Source of the DNA: Craterostigma plantagineum
Lineage: Eukaryota; Streptophyta; Magnoliopsida; Lamiales; Linderniaceae
Assembly: GCA_027422505.1 (NCBI GenBank)
Contig: JAPQWV010000301.1
Location: 124,001-188,000 of the forward strand
Direction: 5' to 3'
DNA length: 64,000 nt
Positions 12,327 through 23,658 of the stretch are shown piece after piece. A model generated the notes under the pieces. The model made no database searches. It was not told where the DNA came from and worked only from the letters and a program-made list of their open reading frames with translations. Position 1 is the stretch's first letter, and each line of letters starts with the position of its first letter. The position numbers were made by a program, and so were the translations under genes.

Positions 12327-13360
12327 GAATTCGAGGAAGGTGAGGACTATGAAACTGAAGTTCTAGATCTTCCTGTGCTTCTCAAGCACACATTCATTGG
12401 CGAGGAATGCTCTCCATCGAAGTCGAAGATAGGAGAAAAGATGAAATTGCCATGGGAAAATGTCAAAGTAGTGGTTCCATATGAAGAAGAGATACGAAGA
12501 AGAATCTGGAGGAAAGAAGATCGGATCAAGAAAGCAGATGAGCTTCAATTAAGAGGTTTATCTCATCTCCCCATATCAAAAGCCGTTAAGTATCTACTTT
12601 CTCTTCGTCGAGTACGTATGCTCAAAGGAAGATGAGGTGATTTGGATACTCTCCGTAGACAAGAGGCAAAAAGACCAAGAATCCAAAAAATTATGGGAGT
12701 TAAAAGGGATCAATTTGCGGACATAGAAGTCCATATCTTCATGGTAGACGACAAAATAGGGTATGCGAAGAGTTGAATGAAGCCAGCCTCACCTACATCA
12801 GAGGTGAAGATGTTGAACAGATGGTGAGAGACTATAGAACGCTTGGAGCACTCAAGACTCCAGAACTCATATTAGGGTACTACACATTGAAAAGGTTCAT
12901 ACTGCGGCAGGTCAAGTTCAATGCAACTCATGACCTTCAAATGGCGGTAGAGAGCAACATGAAGAGGGTGAACCTAATGAAGCCATCTTCGAAGTCCCAA
13001 ATCCAAGTTTTAGTGAAGGTCACATCATAAATGAAGATGACGATCCATTAGTGGTCTACATCAACTACAAGGGAGAGAAAAGACTTATGAAAACGTCAGA
13101 GATCTCCAAGTTCAGCTACGGAACCCTCCTGATCATTCGAAACAAACTCAGAAGCATTCTGGAGCAGCTAAGATACGAAGAAGTCGAAGTCCAAAAGAAA
13201 TACGAGAAGTTGATCGACACCATGTCTGAACGAATTTCCTTTGGTAGAAGGTTGCGATCATATGAGCACTACTTGGGACTTAGGAAATCTCCTTACCAAC
13301 TGGTGAGCCCCGAGAAAAAGAAGACACAGAGGACGCCAACAAGTCGAAGAGGACACTAAG
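12327..13360 (+). pseudogene. Copia-5 extra ORF (aORF), C-terminal part, broken
   Basis: Right-hand continuation of the ORF cut by Copia-4. After the target repeat the frame goes on with an acidic stretch (EEGEDYE) matching LEGEDYQ in the minus-strand copy near 31660. Segment 12375-12635 is rich in charged residues. Segment 12773-13030 has HDLQMAVESNMKRVN, and 13051-13359 has KTSEISKFSYGTL and GRRLRSYEHYLGL. The Copia-1 copy has HDLQMALESNMKKVN and KTEIHKFCDGML at the same places. The stop codon (13358-13360) lies right at the polypurine tract. The three frames are offset, so the ORF is dead. Function is unknown. Confidence 0.65.
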
Positions 13361-13683
13361 GGGGATATTGTTAGAAATTTATTACAGTGTCGTCTATTTA
13401 TTTAAGTCTTGTCTTTATACTTTGTTATTTAGTGGGTTATTAGTAGTTTGGGAAGACACATGATATTTTGTATAAGTAGGTGACTCGGCTTTAATATACC
13501 AATTACTTGTGGTATATAAAGTCCATACTTACCCATATTAGGGTTTAGCAAAAGAATTACAAAGTAAGCCACCTTGTACCTTTCCTTAGAAAAACACACA
13601 CTTACACACACTCCAAGTGTTCTTCACGCTAATGCATGCAAGTTACTCTTTTGATCCTTGTTTGGTAATATACGGACCAACAG
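13361..13683 (+). repeat. Polypurine tract and 3' LTR of Copia-5
   Basis: A purine run (AAGGGGGATAT, 13358-13368) is followed by an LTR at 13369-13683. It starts TGTTAGAAATTTATTAC, carries a TATATAAAG box near 13516 and ends ACGGACCAACA. At about 315 bases it is a short copia LTR. The 5' LTR is outside the window, so the call rests on the TG...CA ends, the purine tract and the position right after the aORF. GTACC (13684-13688) would be the right target repeat. Confidence 0.7.
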
Positions 13684-14313
13684 TACCCCTAAATCTGTCT
13701 CAAATTTTCAGTTTTTGATGAGTTATCGTTTGCAAGATTTTGTATCGTGCTGTAATTGACAAGATTGCACTGTAAAATCCTAAATATTATTTCCTCGAAG
13801 TTTTTTGTGTTTTGGTTTTTATTGTTTTTTTTTTTCAGATTGCGAAGCAGTAGTTTCAAATACAAGATAATGTGGATGCAAAGTTTAGGAATCTCAGTAA
13901 AATTGTTTATCTTTTGTTGGGTTTGTTTTAGGTATTAAGTGTTAGGCATCAAGCTAGGTGCAACTCGTATTTATGTTGTACGGGTTACTTGTCCGCCAGC
14001 ATGGATTAGTAACTCGTAATTTGTTATTACGAGTTACTACCTTGTACAAAGTAGTTACCAAAATACATATTTTATTAATACTTTTTATTTTAGGTTTATT
14101 TTATAAAAGATGGATTAAATTTTATTTATTTAATTAAACAAAAGCCTCAAATTGACCTATTTATTAGTTTCTTATTTTGGAGGCCAAAATTCTAGTCAGA
14201 CAAATGGGCTTTGATCTCAAGAAGCCCATCATCAAGGTATAAACGCTACACTAGATTAATTCAATTTCGAGCAAATAATCCCTAAATCTTGTAAACGGAG
14301 CTCATCGATTGCA
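13684..14313 (+). other. Upstream region of APC13
   Basis: AT-rich DNA between the Copia-5 LTR and the APC13 start codon, so it should contain the promoter and 5' untranslated region. A 60-codon frame at 13756-13938 is low-complexity and not convincing. The only clear structure is the inverted repeat at 14007-14039. No unambiguous TATA box was assigned. Confidence 0.4.
14007..14039. repeat. Perfect 14-bp inverted repeat upstream of APC13
   Basis: Arms TAGTAACTCGTAAT (14007-14020) and ATTACGAGTTACTA (14026-14039) flank a 5-base spacer. A partial relative (CAACTCGTA) lies 60 bases upstream. It could be a hairpin, a miniature-transposon remnant or a dimeric protein site, about 275 bases before the start codon. 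Confidence 0.8.
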
Positions 14314-15160
14314 ATGGCGTCTGAGTTGAGCTTGGGCATATTAATCGATATAGTGGACGATGATTGGATGAGAGACTCTCTTCCAGCTGATGGTACTTTT
14401 CCGCTTGAAAAGATGTATGTTTGCGCTTTATCGAATATTTGTATCTGATTGCTTTGGCTTTTCTTGTATCATTCAGATATTCCCTTGCCACCCGTGCTAG
14501 CTTCTCGTAACGACGAAACTGATGATTCAAGTACGTCGTTGCATTATTATTATACGTTTTTGGATTTTTTTATTTATTGAAGATGGTTTGGGAATACGGT
14601 TTATTACATACAGCAACTTAACTGCCATGAAGGGAATTATTTATTTGCAAGTTAAATGATAGAATTATAACTAGGAAAGGGTATGTATGTATGTATCAAG
14701 CTTCAGCAACTCAACTGCATACATCGTTGTATAATAAGTTGCATTCGAAGGTTTCATTAGTAAAAATGGCTCAAAATCGGGATCTTTGTGGTGGTATGCC
14801 GTTTAAAGTGAAGGCGAATCTCGGTATGCCCTCTTGGGAGTTATGTTCTTTCCTAAGGGCTATTAATTGGGATCACTTCAATAACATTTTGCTTGATCGT
14901 GTGAAGGTAATTAATATCTTCCGCGTCTCCAATACGTCGTCCTAGAATCTTGATTCATATCCATTGATGACAGTTGCTTCTTCCATATCCATTTTTATTC
15001 TGTCTTAATTAAGTCAAGTTAACGTCTATAAGTTATATTGCGGTAACATCTCTTTCACATATAAGTTTGTGTTTACGGTCTTTCAGATCAGGAAACACAA
15101 CAAGTAGAAGTTGAAGCTTGGCATGATCTTGCATTAGGTAATAATAACCAGCAACAGTGA
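14314..15160 (+). CDS. APC13: Anaphase-promoting complex subunit 13 (BONSAI), three exons
   Basis: Exons 14314-14392, 14477-14530 and 15087-15160 give 68 residues. Both introns have GT...AG ends (donors GTACTT and GTACGT, acceptors ATTCAG and TTTCAG), and the phases join cleanly. The product begins [20 protein letters not shown], continues [20 protein letters not shown] and ends with [22 protein letters not shown]. These are the conserved blocks of plant APC13: the [15 protein letters not shown]-terminus, the DxPLPP core and the WHDLALG tail. APC13 is a small structural subunit of the APC/C ubiquitin ligase, which drives mitotic progression in the nucleus. No stop or shift is present, so it looks functional. 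Copia-5 ends 630 bases upstream and the P450 converges 310 bases downstream. Confidence 0.92.
14531..15086 (+). other. APC13 intron 2
   Basis: 556-base intron, long for so small a gene. It contains an 84-codon open frame (14691-14945) without a recognised domain or flanking splice logic. I regard that frame as chance or as a remnant of inserted DNA. Confidence 0.7.
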
Positions 15161-15469
15161 GAACCTGCCCAGCCCAAGGATGCAGCTTTTCTATTTATTG
15201 TTTATATCTTGTTTACTAGTTTATCTCTTGTTTACCATCTCATGGATTTCTGATTTCCCAATGCTGTGTGTGATTGCTGTTAGATGATTCTGTCATTACT
15301 CTAGTCAATGGTACGCCCAAGAAATACTATATAATATTGTAATTTATTGATGATTATTTGATCTCCAACATCCATGTAAATTCCAAAAAAACTAAAAAGA
15401 AAAGAAAAGAGCGTGAGCATCCATCCACATCCTACGTCTTTTATACAAATATAACAATCATCAAATTAA
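15161..15469. other. Convergent 3' intergenic region
   Basis: Only about 310 bases separate the APC13 stop from the P450 stop on the other strand, so it must hold both 3' untranslated regions. AT-rich runs such as AATATTGTAATTTATTG near 15340 could serve in polyadenylation. Nothing else was recognised. Confidence 0.5.
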
Positions 15470-16939
15470 TTAGAAAGGCCGTTGTCTCTTAGACAGCCTA
15501 ACTTTCAATCCATGCTTGGCCTGAATTATGACAGAAGTCTTAGGACATACTTTCTGACCCTCCACGAGCTCAACCTCGTAATGGTACAAAATAATCGAAG
15601 CCACGATTTTCATCTCAACAAAAGCCATCTCTTTGCCCAAACAAGTCCTGGGCCCCGCGTTAAACGCGGGAAACTTATACGATGGCTCATGCAATAAACT
15701 TCCTCCCTTGGACGAAATCCATCTCTCCGGCCTCAATTCCAAGCAATCTTTTCCCCAAACCGACTCACTTCTCCCCACCGAATAGAACGAAAATATCAAC
15801 TTCGAATTTGCCGGCAAATAATGACCGCTCGGCAGAACGTCCGCCTTAGTCGGAGACTTGTGCTCGAGAGCCACGGGCGGGAACAACCTTAGAAACTCCA
15901 GCAAAGCTCCGTGGAGATATATCACTTTATTCGACTCCTTCGATGTGAAAAATCTCCATTTTTCAACTTCTCCGACGCCGAGCTTCTCCTGCAACTCGTC
16001 TATTATCTTAATCTTCGACACGGGATTCTTGCAAAGGAGCCAAAAAAGCCACGTCAGACAAGTGTTGGTTGTGTCCCTACCCGCAAACATTAAATTCACC
16101 GAAGTATCTCTCAAGAAACCCTTCAAACCACGAGCGGCGTTCTTCACTTTCTCGTCCTCGATGTAACCTTTCTTGAAAGTGCTCATAAAGTTCAAACCTT
16201 TCCCTTCATCTACATAATCTTCCTTCACCTTAGGATACACAAATTCGTCGAAGGCCTTCCAAGATTCGACGAGTTTCCTCTCCGTCCCAATCCTCAAGTA
16301 ATTCATAATCCTCCATATGCTTTCTGGGATCACGTGCCGGAAAAGAAGCGACTCGGCCACGTCGCTAAACGCCATTTCGCAACGAATGTGAGGCATATCC
16401 AACGACATGCTCTTCGCGTCGAAGTCCAAAACCATCTCACATATCGTATCGAAGGTAAACCTCTGAAAAACGTCTTGCAAGTCGATAATTTCTCCGTCCA
16501 AGAAACGATCAAGGACGGGGATGAGCCCACGCTCTATCTTCCCCCAAACAGTCTTCTCCAACAACTTGTTAAATTCGCCGTGGTTGAGCAATCTGTGAAA
16601 CTCCCACAGTTCGAAATCGGCCTTGAAGATCCCATCTCCCAAGATTTCGAACATCTTGCGAAATTCGGGCCCTTTTGGGTAGTTGTTGAAGTTTCTGCTG
16701 AAGACGTGGTGGATATTTGCGGGATCGCTTGTGAATACCATGTTTATGTTGCAAAGCCATGGGCCTTTGAATTCGTAGGTGCCGCCGGATTCGTTGAGAA
16801 CTTGTGTTATGTAATCGTGGCCTCGATTTACTTGTTGGACGACGACTGGGATCATTCCTATTATGGGCCCATGTCCCAGGCCGTGACCGACACGGGAATC
16901 AGTATAAAAAGCCCAAATTCGACCCAGAAAAAGACACAA
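15470..16939 (-). pseudogene. CYP96A-like cytochrome P450, 5' end replaced by Gypsy-1 LTR
   Basis: An open frame of 489 codons, intronless as CYP96A genes usually are. Residues 26-489 are P450: WEFHR in helix C (W112, R116), oxygen-binding AGRDTT (286-291), ExxR (E348-R351), PERW (404-407) and heme loop FNAGPRTCLG (426-435, Cys433). Blocks such as EFKGPW, DPANIHH and NYPKGPEF point to CYP96A, whose studied members hydroxylate mid-chain wax alkanes in the ER. Residues 1-25 are translated LTR (break at 16864), so the membrane anchor and proline hinge are gone. About five residues after WEFHR also seem missing compared with the family. The native promoter is absent. It is probably a recently disabled gene. 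Confidence 0.85.
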
Positions 16940-17862
16940 CTTACCAGAGATTAACCCTAATCACTCTAGACGAAAATTAGCACAAAAGAACGCAGAATCG
17001 CATCCCGGAGCGCAAGAGACGGATCATCGACGAGATCACGCCCAAATTGACGAAGAACGAAGAATCTTCAACGCTCCCATAGCAGATCATCCGTTCAAGA
17101 ACATGAATTCTTCGCCTTTATCCTTTATTTCTCTCGTTGTTTTCTCGTCTATCATGCGTAGCTAAATACCTTTTGTGTTTGAGATTAGATGAACGCTAGG
17201 ATTAGTCGTACTTAAGACATGTTTATCGTGATTTGCGTATTCTGACTATTTATTGTTCTATGAAATTGCTTCTTCGCTTTAATATGTCTATGTGTTAAAG
17301 TGAATGTATGGAAAATCGTTTAGGGCGACAGCTAAACAACGATTAGGCCGTTCGTAGAAGATAGGATTCGAGTATAGGGCGAAAGCAAATGCTCTATCCT
17401 CGCTATTAGTAATTACTGAATTTTAGATCCCCACGAGCGTTTAGGGCGACAGCAAATTCGCGAGTGGGTAGAAAAAATTACTGCGATTTAGTCAAGAATC
17501 ACGTAGGCACGATATTTCATTGTCTTGGTCGATAACACCTAGTGGGATTCGAATCCCGAGCACATCTTTATTATCTGAAGCTTTGTATCAGTTTTAAGCG
17601 TGTTATTTGAATCTCTAGTTGAGTTAGAAGTAATCTGTTAGGTTAAGTCATAAAACAATTTGCGTATTTTGTTTAGGCTAAATATCGAGTCGATAGGTCA
17701 CTACTAGTACTTGATTTATTCCTTGTGTTCGATACTCGTTTACTCACTTTACTGCACTACAAACGATAGGTCCACTGCCTATCGCACGTCGGTGATAGTA
17801 ATTAGGTATTCGTTTTAATTATTACTTATCGCACTTTTCATTCACACACCACGTGTCGATCA
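16864..17862 (+). repeat. Truncated 5' LTR of Gypsy-1
   Basis: Matches 28238-29236 of the 3' LTR nearly base for base, with only scattered differences. It starts at GGCCCATGTCCCAGG, the base after the fourth palindrome in the 3' copy, and ends GTGTCGATCA. It keeps the TATA box (TATAAAAAGC near 16901) and the transcribed part but has lost the palindrome array. The first 75 bases also encode the false N-terminus of the P450 frame on the opposite strand. Confidence 0.9.
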
Positions 17863-17868
17863 AGTTTT

Positions 17869-17886
17869 TGGCGCCGTTGCCGGGGA
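17869..17886 (+). promoter_or_regulatory. Gypsy-1 primer-binding site (tRNA-Asp)
   Basis: TGGCGCCGTTGCCGGGGA, six bases after the LTR end. It is complementary to the 3' end of plant tRNA-Asp including CCA. This is the priming site for first-strand cDNA, and Athila elements typically use tRNA-Asp. Confidence 0.92.
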
Positions 17887-18090
17887 ATAAATTGATATTA
17901 GGAACACCGTAGTTCGGTACTTTAGCCACTGTGATTTTGACATTTTCTTTGTTTTCATCGTTTGCGTTATTTGTGCTATTTGCATTAGTTGTTTTCCTGC
18001 GTCGTTATTGATTTCGTCGTATTCGGCGTATTTGTTTACTTTTTCACTAATTTTTTGTTTACACGTCTTGAAGGTACGATTCAGCGGTGA

Positions 18091-19430
18091 ATGACCCGAA
18101 GCCATCCATCGGGTCCCATCGTCGACGCAGATCCGGATTTTGAGCGAAAGTTGCGAAGGACGCTTAAGTACAATATCGAAGGAGTTTCCACCAGCTCTCA
18201 GGATCCTTTAGTTTGCTATTCAGAGGATAGTTCGCAGGAGTCAACCCAATACTCTCGTGTAGAGGCATCCGTAGACAGCCCAAACACGGAAGTAACCATG
18301 GCGGACCACCGAGTGCCCGTCCATCATATTCCAGAGGAGGAGCCATCACTTCAGGACCTCCTCAAGAATGCCGCGCTAGGCGTACCGAGTCGGCGATTGT
18401 CATTCCACCGATAGAGAACAATAACTTCGAGCTGAAGCACTCTTGGCTTCAAAGGATCTTTCAGACGGCCCAGTTCGAGGGCAACCCAGATGACGACCCT
18501 TACTCCCATCTGAAGGCGTTTCTAACGGTGACCGACACCATCAAGATCAACGGTGTCCCAGGCGATGCAATCAAACTGATGCTGTTTCCGTTCTCGCTCA
18601 AGTTCAGGGCGAGAGACTGGTTGGATATGTTGCCACCCAGATCGATCACTACCTGGGAGGAGATGCGAGCCGTCTTCATCAACCACTACTTCCCACTCAC
18701 GAAGGTGTTGAGATTGAAGACGGAGATTTCTCTGTTCCACAGAAGGATTCCCAAAACTTGTATGAGGTGTGGGAGCGTTACAAGGCGCTACAAAAGAGGT
18801 GCCCACAGCACGGGATGTCGAAGGCAGCCCAGATCAACCGATTCCACGAGGGGCTCAATGATCAGACGGTACATATGTTAGACGGAGCCGCAGGAGGAGG
18901 GCTCGTGAAGCTCAACGCCACCGACGCGTGGAATTGATTGAGGACTACTCGAGGAACAGTTTCATGAGGGGCAATACCAGAATGAAGACGACAGGCGTAT
19001 TTGGAGTGAGCGAGGAGACGGCCACTAACGCCAAGATCGAGGCGCTCCAGCAACAAATCGCCTCGACGAACTCTCACTTGCAGACGGTGATTGGTGCATT
19101 GCTTCCCAAGTCCGGGCAGACTCAGCCCGTGAACGCCGTGGCCACCACAACACCGACACAGCACACGCCTTACGTGCCATTGTGCGGGATTTGCGGCACA
19201 GCCCACGAGACCTCAGATTGCCAACTTGGCAGCCGCTGGAACACGTAGATTATATGGGAAATTACCAAGGCGGCCAGCGAAGTTTCCATCCCCGGGCACA
19301 TCCAAACCTGGCGTATAGGAATCAGAACCATCAGAGCCAAGGACCACCAGGATTTTAGCCCAGACCTTCCGGATTCCAGAACGGGCCACCACGATAGTAC
19401 TAGAATGCGCCCGCGGGAGGATCCAACGAC
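18091..19430 (+). pseudogene. Gypsy-1 gag, broken
   Basis: Successive frames 18091-18414, 18528-18881 and 18928-19248 give a plant gypsy Gag: DDPYSHLKAFLTVTDTIKIN, then LFPFSLKFRARDWLDMLPPR and SITTWEEM. Gypsy-2 carries the same protein in better condition (40392-43050). Shifts near 18395, 18770 and 18935 and further disruption before 19431 inactivate it. The first frame has about 70 residues before MADHRVPVH that Gypsy-2 lacks. No zinc knuckle with four intact ligands was recognised here. Confidence 0.8.
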
Positions 19431-20777
19431 ATGAGGGAGATGAAGGACATGATGAAGACACTCCTCACGAATTTCAGTAGCACCACCGCAGCCCACGAGA
19501 CCCGTATGACGAAGATGGAGGAGTACATGGAGGCGAAAGACTTGCGTGCTCAGAACACAGACGCCTCGCTCAAAAAGCTGGAGCAGCAGATGGGCCAGAT
19601 GGCGAAGCAGTTGGCGGGGCGTACTCAGGGATCGCTCCCAAGCTACACCGAGCCGAATCCTAAGGAGTACTACAAGGTGGTGACGCTGATGAATGAGCGA
19701 GAATTGCAAGAAGTTCCCGCCAAAAAGAAGGCCAAGGAGAATGCCAACTTTGAGAGCCATGACGAGCCAGAAGTTGAGGAGATCAGGGGCGACGATGTCG
19801 AGAAGGCCGACGCTGAGAAGGAGAAGGTCGAGCCCGAGAAGGAAAAGGTGACGGAGATCCAGCGGCCACCAGTGAAGCCATACCAGTCGAAGATCCCATA
19901 CCCGGCTCGACTGAAGAAGGACAAGAACGAGGCTCAGTTTGGTAAATTTATGGGTATGTGTAAGGAATTGCATATTAACTTACCTTTTGTTGAAGCTATT
20001 ACGCAGATGCCTAGCTTCGCCAAGTTCTTGAAGGACCTGCTGACGAACAGAAGGAAGCTCGAACACGTCTCCACCGTCTGCCTACGAGGAGAGTGCTCGG
20101 CAATTCTCCAAAGCAAAATCCCTAAGAAGCTCAACGATCCAGGGAGTTTTACTATTCCCTGTCTTATAGGAGATTTAGTAATTGAGCGTGCATTAGCAGA
20201 CCTAGGCGCTAGCATTAATCTTATGCCGTATTCTATGTTTAAGCGTTTAGGACTAGGTGAGCCACGACCCACTAGGATGAGTCTCCAACTAGCTGATAGG
20301 TCGTTGAAATACCCTCGAGGTGTTATCGAGGATGTCTTAGTTAAAGTCGATAAGTTTGTGATTCCCGCAGATTTCGTTATTTTAGATATGGAGGAAGACG
20401 AGAATGTTCCCTTGATTTTAGGTAGACCGTTCCTAGCGACGGGAGAGACCATGATAGACGTTAGGAATGGGACTTTGACCCTGACAGTAGACGGCGAGAA
20501 AGTTACTTTTAATATGGCCGACTCGATGAAAAAGAGCGGCGAGCAAGATGATAAATGTTACTTTTTCGACGTATTTGACCACGACTTTCCCTTTCCGTGC
20601 AAGGTCTGTCACAGGTCGACGATCACGACATCCATACACTTATGGCGATCGATGAGTGTGGGAAGAGGTCGACGAGCCGATCATAGCTATCGACGAGAGC
20701 AGCGAAGAGGACAAGGAAAAGAGCTCGGTCGAGGAGCCACCGGTCTTGGAATTGAAGCCGCTGCCCGACCGCCTTGA
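19431..20777 (+). pseudogene. Gypsy-1 Gag C-terminus and aspartic protease
   Basis: A 448-codon frame. The first half is Lys/Glu-rich with heptad-like spacing (MREMKDMMKTLL, then MGQMAKQLAGR). The second half is a retropepsin: ALADLGASINLMPYSM at about 20190-20240 holds the catalytic Asp in the Athila-type DLGAS form, and LILGRPFLAT is the conserved flap-distal motif. The frame then runs into unrelated residues after a shift near 20610. In the family the enzyme cuts the Gag-Pol precursor. Confidence 0.82.
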
Positions 20778-20948
20778 GTACGCTTTCTGAGCAACAATGG
20801 AGGGCTGCCGGTCATCATCTCGTCGAACCTCGACGACGGACAGAAGGGCCAGCACTTAGATGTGTTGAAGGCGCACAAGAAGGCATTGGCGTGAAAGATA
20901 TCCTACATAAGGGGTATCAACCCGAGCTATTGCACGCACAAGATCCTC

Positions 20949-22300
20949 ATGGAGGACGATTTGAAGCCGGTCGCTCAACGCCAAAGGCAGCTCAACCCCA
21001 ACATGAAGGACGTGGTAAAGAAGGAGGTGATCAAATTGCTAGACGCGGGGATGATCTATCCCATTTCAGACAGCGCATGGGTCAGCCCGGTCCAAGTAGT
21101 TCCAAAGAAAGGAGGCATGACGGTCGTCACCAACGACAAGAACGAACTGATCCCGACGAGGACCGTGACCGGATGGCGCGTCTGCATCGACTACAGGAAG
21201 TTGAACGATGCCACGCGAAAAGGATCATTTCCCTTTACCATTTATTGATCAAATGCTAGAAAGGTTAGCGGGTCACTCATTTTACAGTTTCCTTGATGGC
21301 TTGTCAGGTTATTTACAGATTCCCATAGCACCCGAGGACCAAGAAAAGACGACGTTCACTTGCCCGTTCGGAACGTTCGCATACCGAAGGATGCCATTTG
21401 GCTTATGCAACGTCCCAACCACCTTCCAGCGATGCATGATGGCCATCTTCGACGAATTGGTAGGCGAGGTAATGGAGGTATTTATGGACGATTTTTCTGT
21501 TTTCGGGTCGTCGTTTGATGCATGTTTGTAAAATCTAAAGCTCGTACTCGCACGATGCGAGGAAACGAACTTGGCACTTAATTGGAAAAAGTGCCACTTC
21601 ATGGTTCGAGAGTGTGTAGTCCTCGGTCACAAGATCTCCTCTAAAGGGATCGAAGTTGACCGGGCCAAGTTAGAAACTATAGAGAAATTGCCTGTTCCCT
21701 CGAACGTGAAGTCGATTAGAAGCTTCCTGGGACATGCGGGAATTTATCGTAGGTTTATTAAGGATTTCTCTAAGATCGCAAGACCCATGTCTAGGTTGTT
21801 AGAAAAAGACGCCCCGTTCGATTTCAATGACGAGTGTCTGCATGCTTTTAATTTGCTTAAGGAGCGATTAGTCACAACACCTATTACGGTAGCCCCTGAT
21901 TGGGGGCTGCCCTTTGAACTAATGTGTGATGAGAGTGACTATGCAGTTGGGGCCGTGTTAGGGCAGCGTAAGGACAACCACTTCAGACCGATCTACTACG
22001 CGAGTAAGACGCTAGACGCAGCCCAGGCCAATTACACGACCACCGAAAAGGAGCTGTTGGCCGTCGTTTTCGCTTTCGACAAGTTCAGGTCATATCTAAT
22101 CTTATCTAAAGTTATTGTTTTTACTGACCACTCTGCTCTTAAGTACTTGTTAGCAAAGCCCGATGCCAAGCCACGGCTAATTAGGTGGATCCTACTACTG
22201 CAAGAGTTCGACATCGAGATTCGCGATAAGAAAGGTGCAGAGAACTTGGCGGCGGATCACCTCTCTCGACTAGAGGAGTCCGAGATATACCAGAAGGACG
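20949..22300 (+). pseudogene. Gypsy-1 reverse transcriptase and RNase H, broken
   Basis: RT starts in 20949-21248 (WVSPVQVVPKKGG, WRVCIDYRKLN), shifts frame at about 21210-21245 and continues with PFIDQMLERLAGHSFYSFLDG and MPFGLCNVPTTFQ. The catalytic box is FMDDFSVFG near 21480-21507. A stop at 21529 is followed by the RT thumb and RNase H in 21571-22869 ([49 protein letters not shown]). Domain order and motifs are typical of Ty3/gypsy. The shift and the stop disable it. Confidence 0.87.
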
Positions 22301-23658
22301 AAAGAGCAATACACGATCGGTTCCCAGACGAGCATCTCTACGCGATACATGTGGTAAGTGACGACACCCCTTGGTTTGCAGATTATGATAACTATCTTGT
22401 TGCAAGGGTCCTACCAAAGGAGTACACGAGTCACCAAAAGAAGAAATTCTTTTCTGAGTTGAGGTACTACTTTTGGGAAGACCCGTATCTTTTCAAGCGA
22501 TGTGCAGACCAGGTAATACGGCGATGCGTGGCGGCCCCAGAATCGACGCAGATCCTTAGACATTGTCACAACGGACCGACCAGAGGGCACTACGCAGCCA
22601 ACAGAACCACCCAGAAGGTGTTGGAAAGCGGATTTTACTGGCCCACGATCTTCAAGGACGCCCAAAGGTACGTTGACACTTGTGATCAGTGTCAGCGCGC
22701 AGGTAATCTCTCCAAACGCGACGAAATGCCTCAGAATTTCATTTTAGTATGTGAGATATTCGATGTGTGGGGTATAGATTTTATGGGTCCATTTCCTAGC
22801 TCATACAATAATAAGTACATCCTAGTTGCCGTCGATTATGTGTCTAAGTGGGCCGAGGGGCAAGCCTAACCCACAAACGACGCTAGGGTAGTCGTTAGAT
22901 TTTTGCGAGCATTGTTTTCACGTTTTGGGGCACCTAGATGCATTATTAGTGATAGAGGCACTCACTTTTGTAACACCCAGTTTGTGCGCACTTTAGAACG
23001 TTACGGTGTTAGACATAGCCTATCCACTTCGTACCATCCCCAAGCTAGTGGTCAAGTCGAAGTAGTGAATCGCGAGTTGAAACGAATTCTAGAGAAAACT
23101 ATAGAGGGGAACCGTAGGGAGTGGGCGAACAAGTTGAATGATGCACTTTGGGCATATAGGACTGCGTATAAGACTCCCATAGGCACCACACCATATAGAT
23201 TAGTCTATGGAAAAGCATGCCAACTTCCCGTAGAAATAGAGCATAAGGCATATTGGGCCATCAAGTCCTTGGATCTTGATTTAGGGAACGCCGGTGGAAA
23301 GCGGTAACTCCAAATCAACGAATAAGACGAGTGGCGCTTATCGGCTTACGATAACGCCCGCATGTACAAGGAACGCTCCAAAGCCTATCATGATAAAAAG
23401 ATTAGGCAAAGGCGAGAGTTTCAGGAAGGGGACCAAGTCCTTCTTTTTAACTCTCGACTTAGGCTTTTTCCTAGCAAGCTTAGATCACGCTGGTCAGGAC
23501 CGTTCACTGTTACCCGTGTTTTCCCTTATGGTACTGTTGAGATTTCAGGTATGGAGCAGGGTACTTTTAAGGTGAACGGCCATAGGTTGAAGCACTATCA
23601 CACAGGCAAGGAAGACGCGACCGAGAGGGAAGTGCTATACCTAGACTTCCAGACTTGA
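22301..23658 (+). pseudogene. Gypsy-1 integrase, broken
   Basis: The HHCC zinc domain reads [16 protein letters not shown] then CDQCQRAG near 22564-22700. The core has GIDFMGPF (first Asp), IISDRGTHF (second Asp) and [12 protein letters not shown] (Glu), the DD35E triad. A stop at 22867-22869 (after VSKWAEGQA) splits the core. Another shift follows GKR near 23300, and the C-terminal GPF...FPYGTVEI module lies in 23362-23658. Pol ends with LYLDFQT. Integrase would insert the cDNA; this copy cannot. Confidence 0.87.

Noticed and set aside
14691..14945. 84-codon frame that could be a separate gene
   Set aside because: It lies wholly within APC13 intron 2, has no recognised motif, and the flanking APC13 exons join perfectly without it.
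16334..16954. 206-codon plus-strand frame
   Set aside because: It is antisense to the P450, whose own frame carries all the P450 signature motifs.
19170..19973. 267-codon minus-strand frame rich in Leu and Val
   Set aside because: It is the mirror of the Lys/Glu-rich Gag segment on the plus strand, where the true frame shows family motifs.
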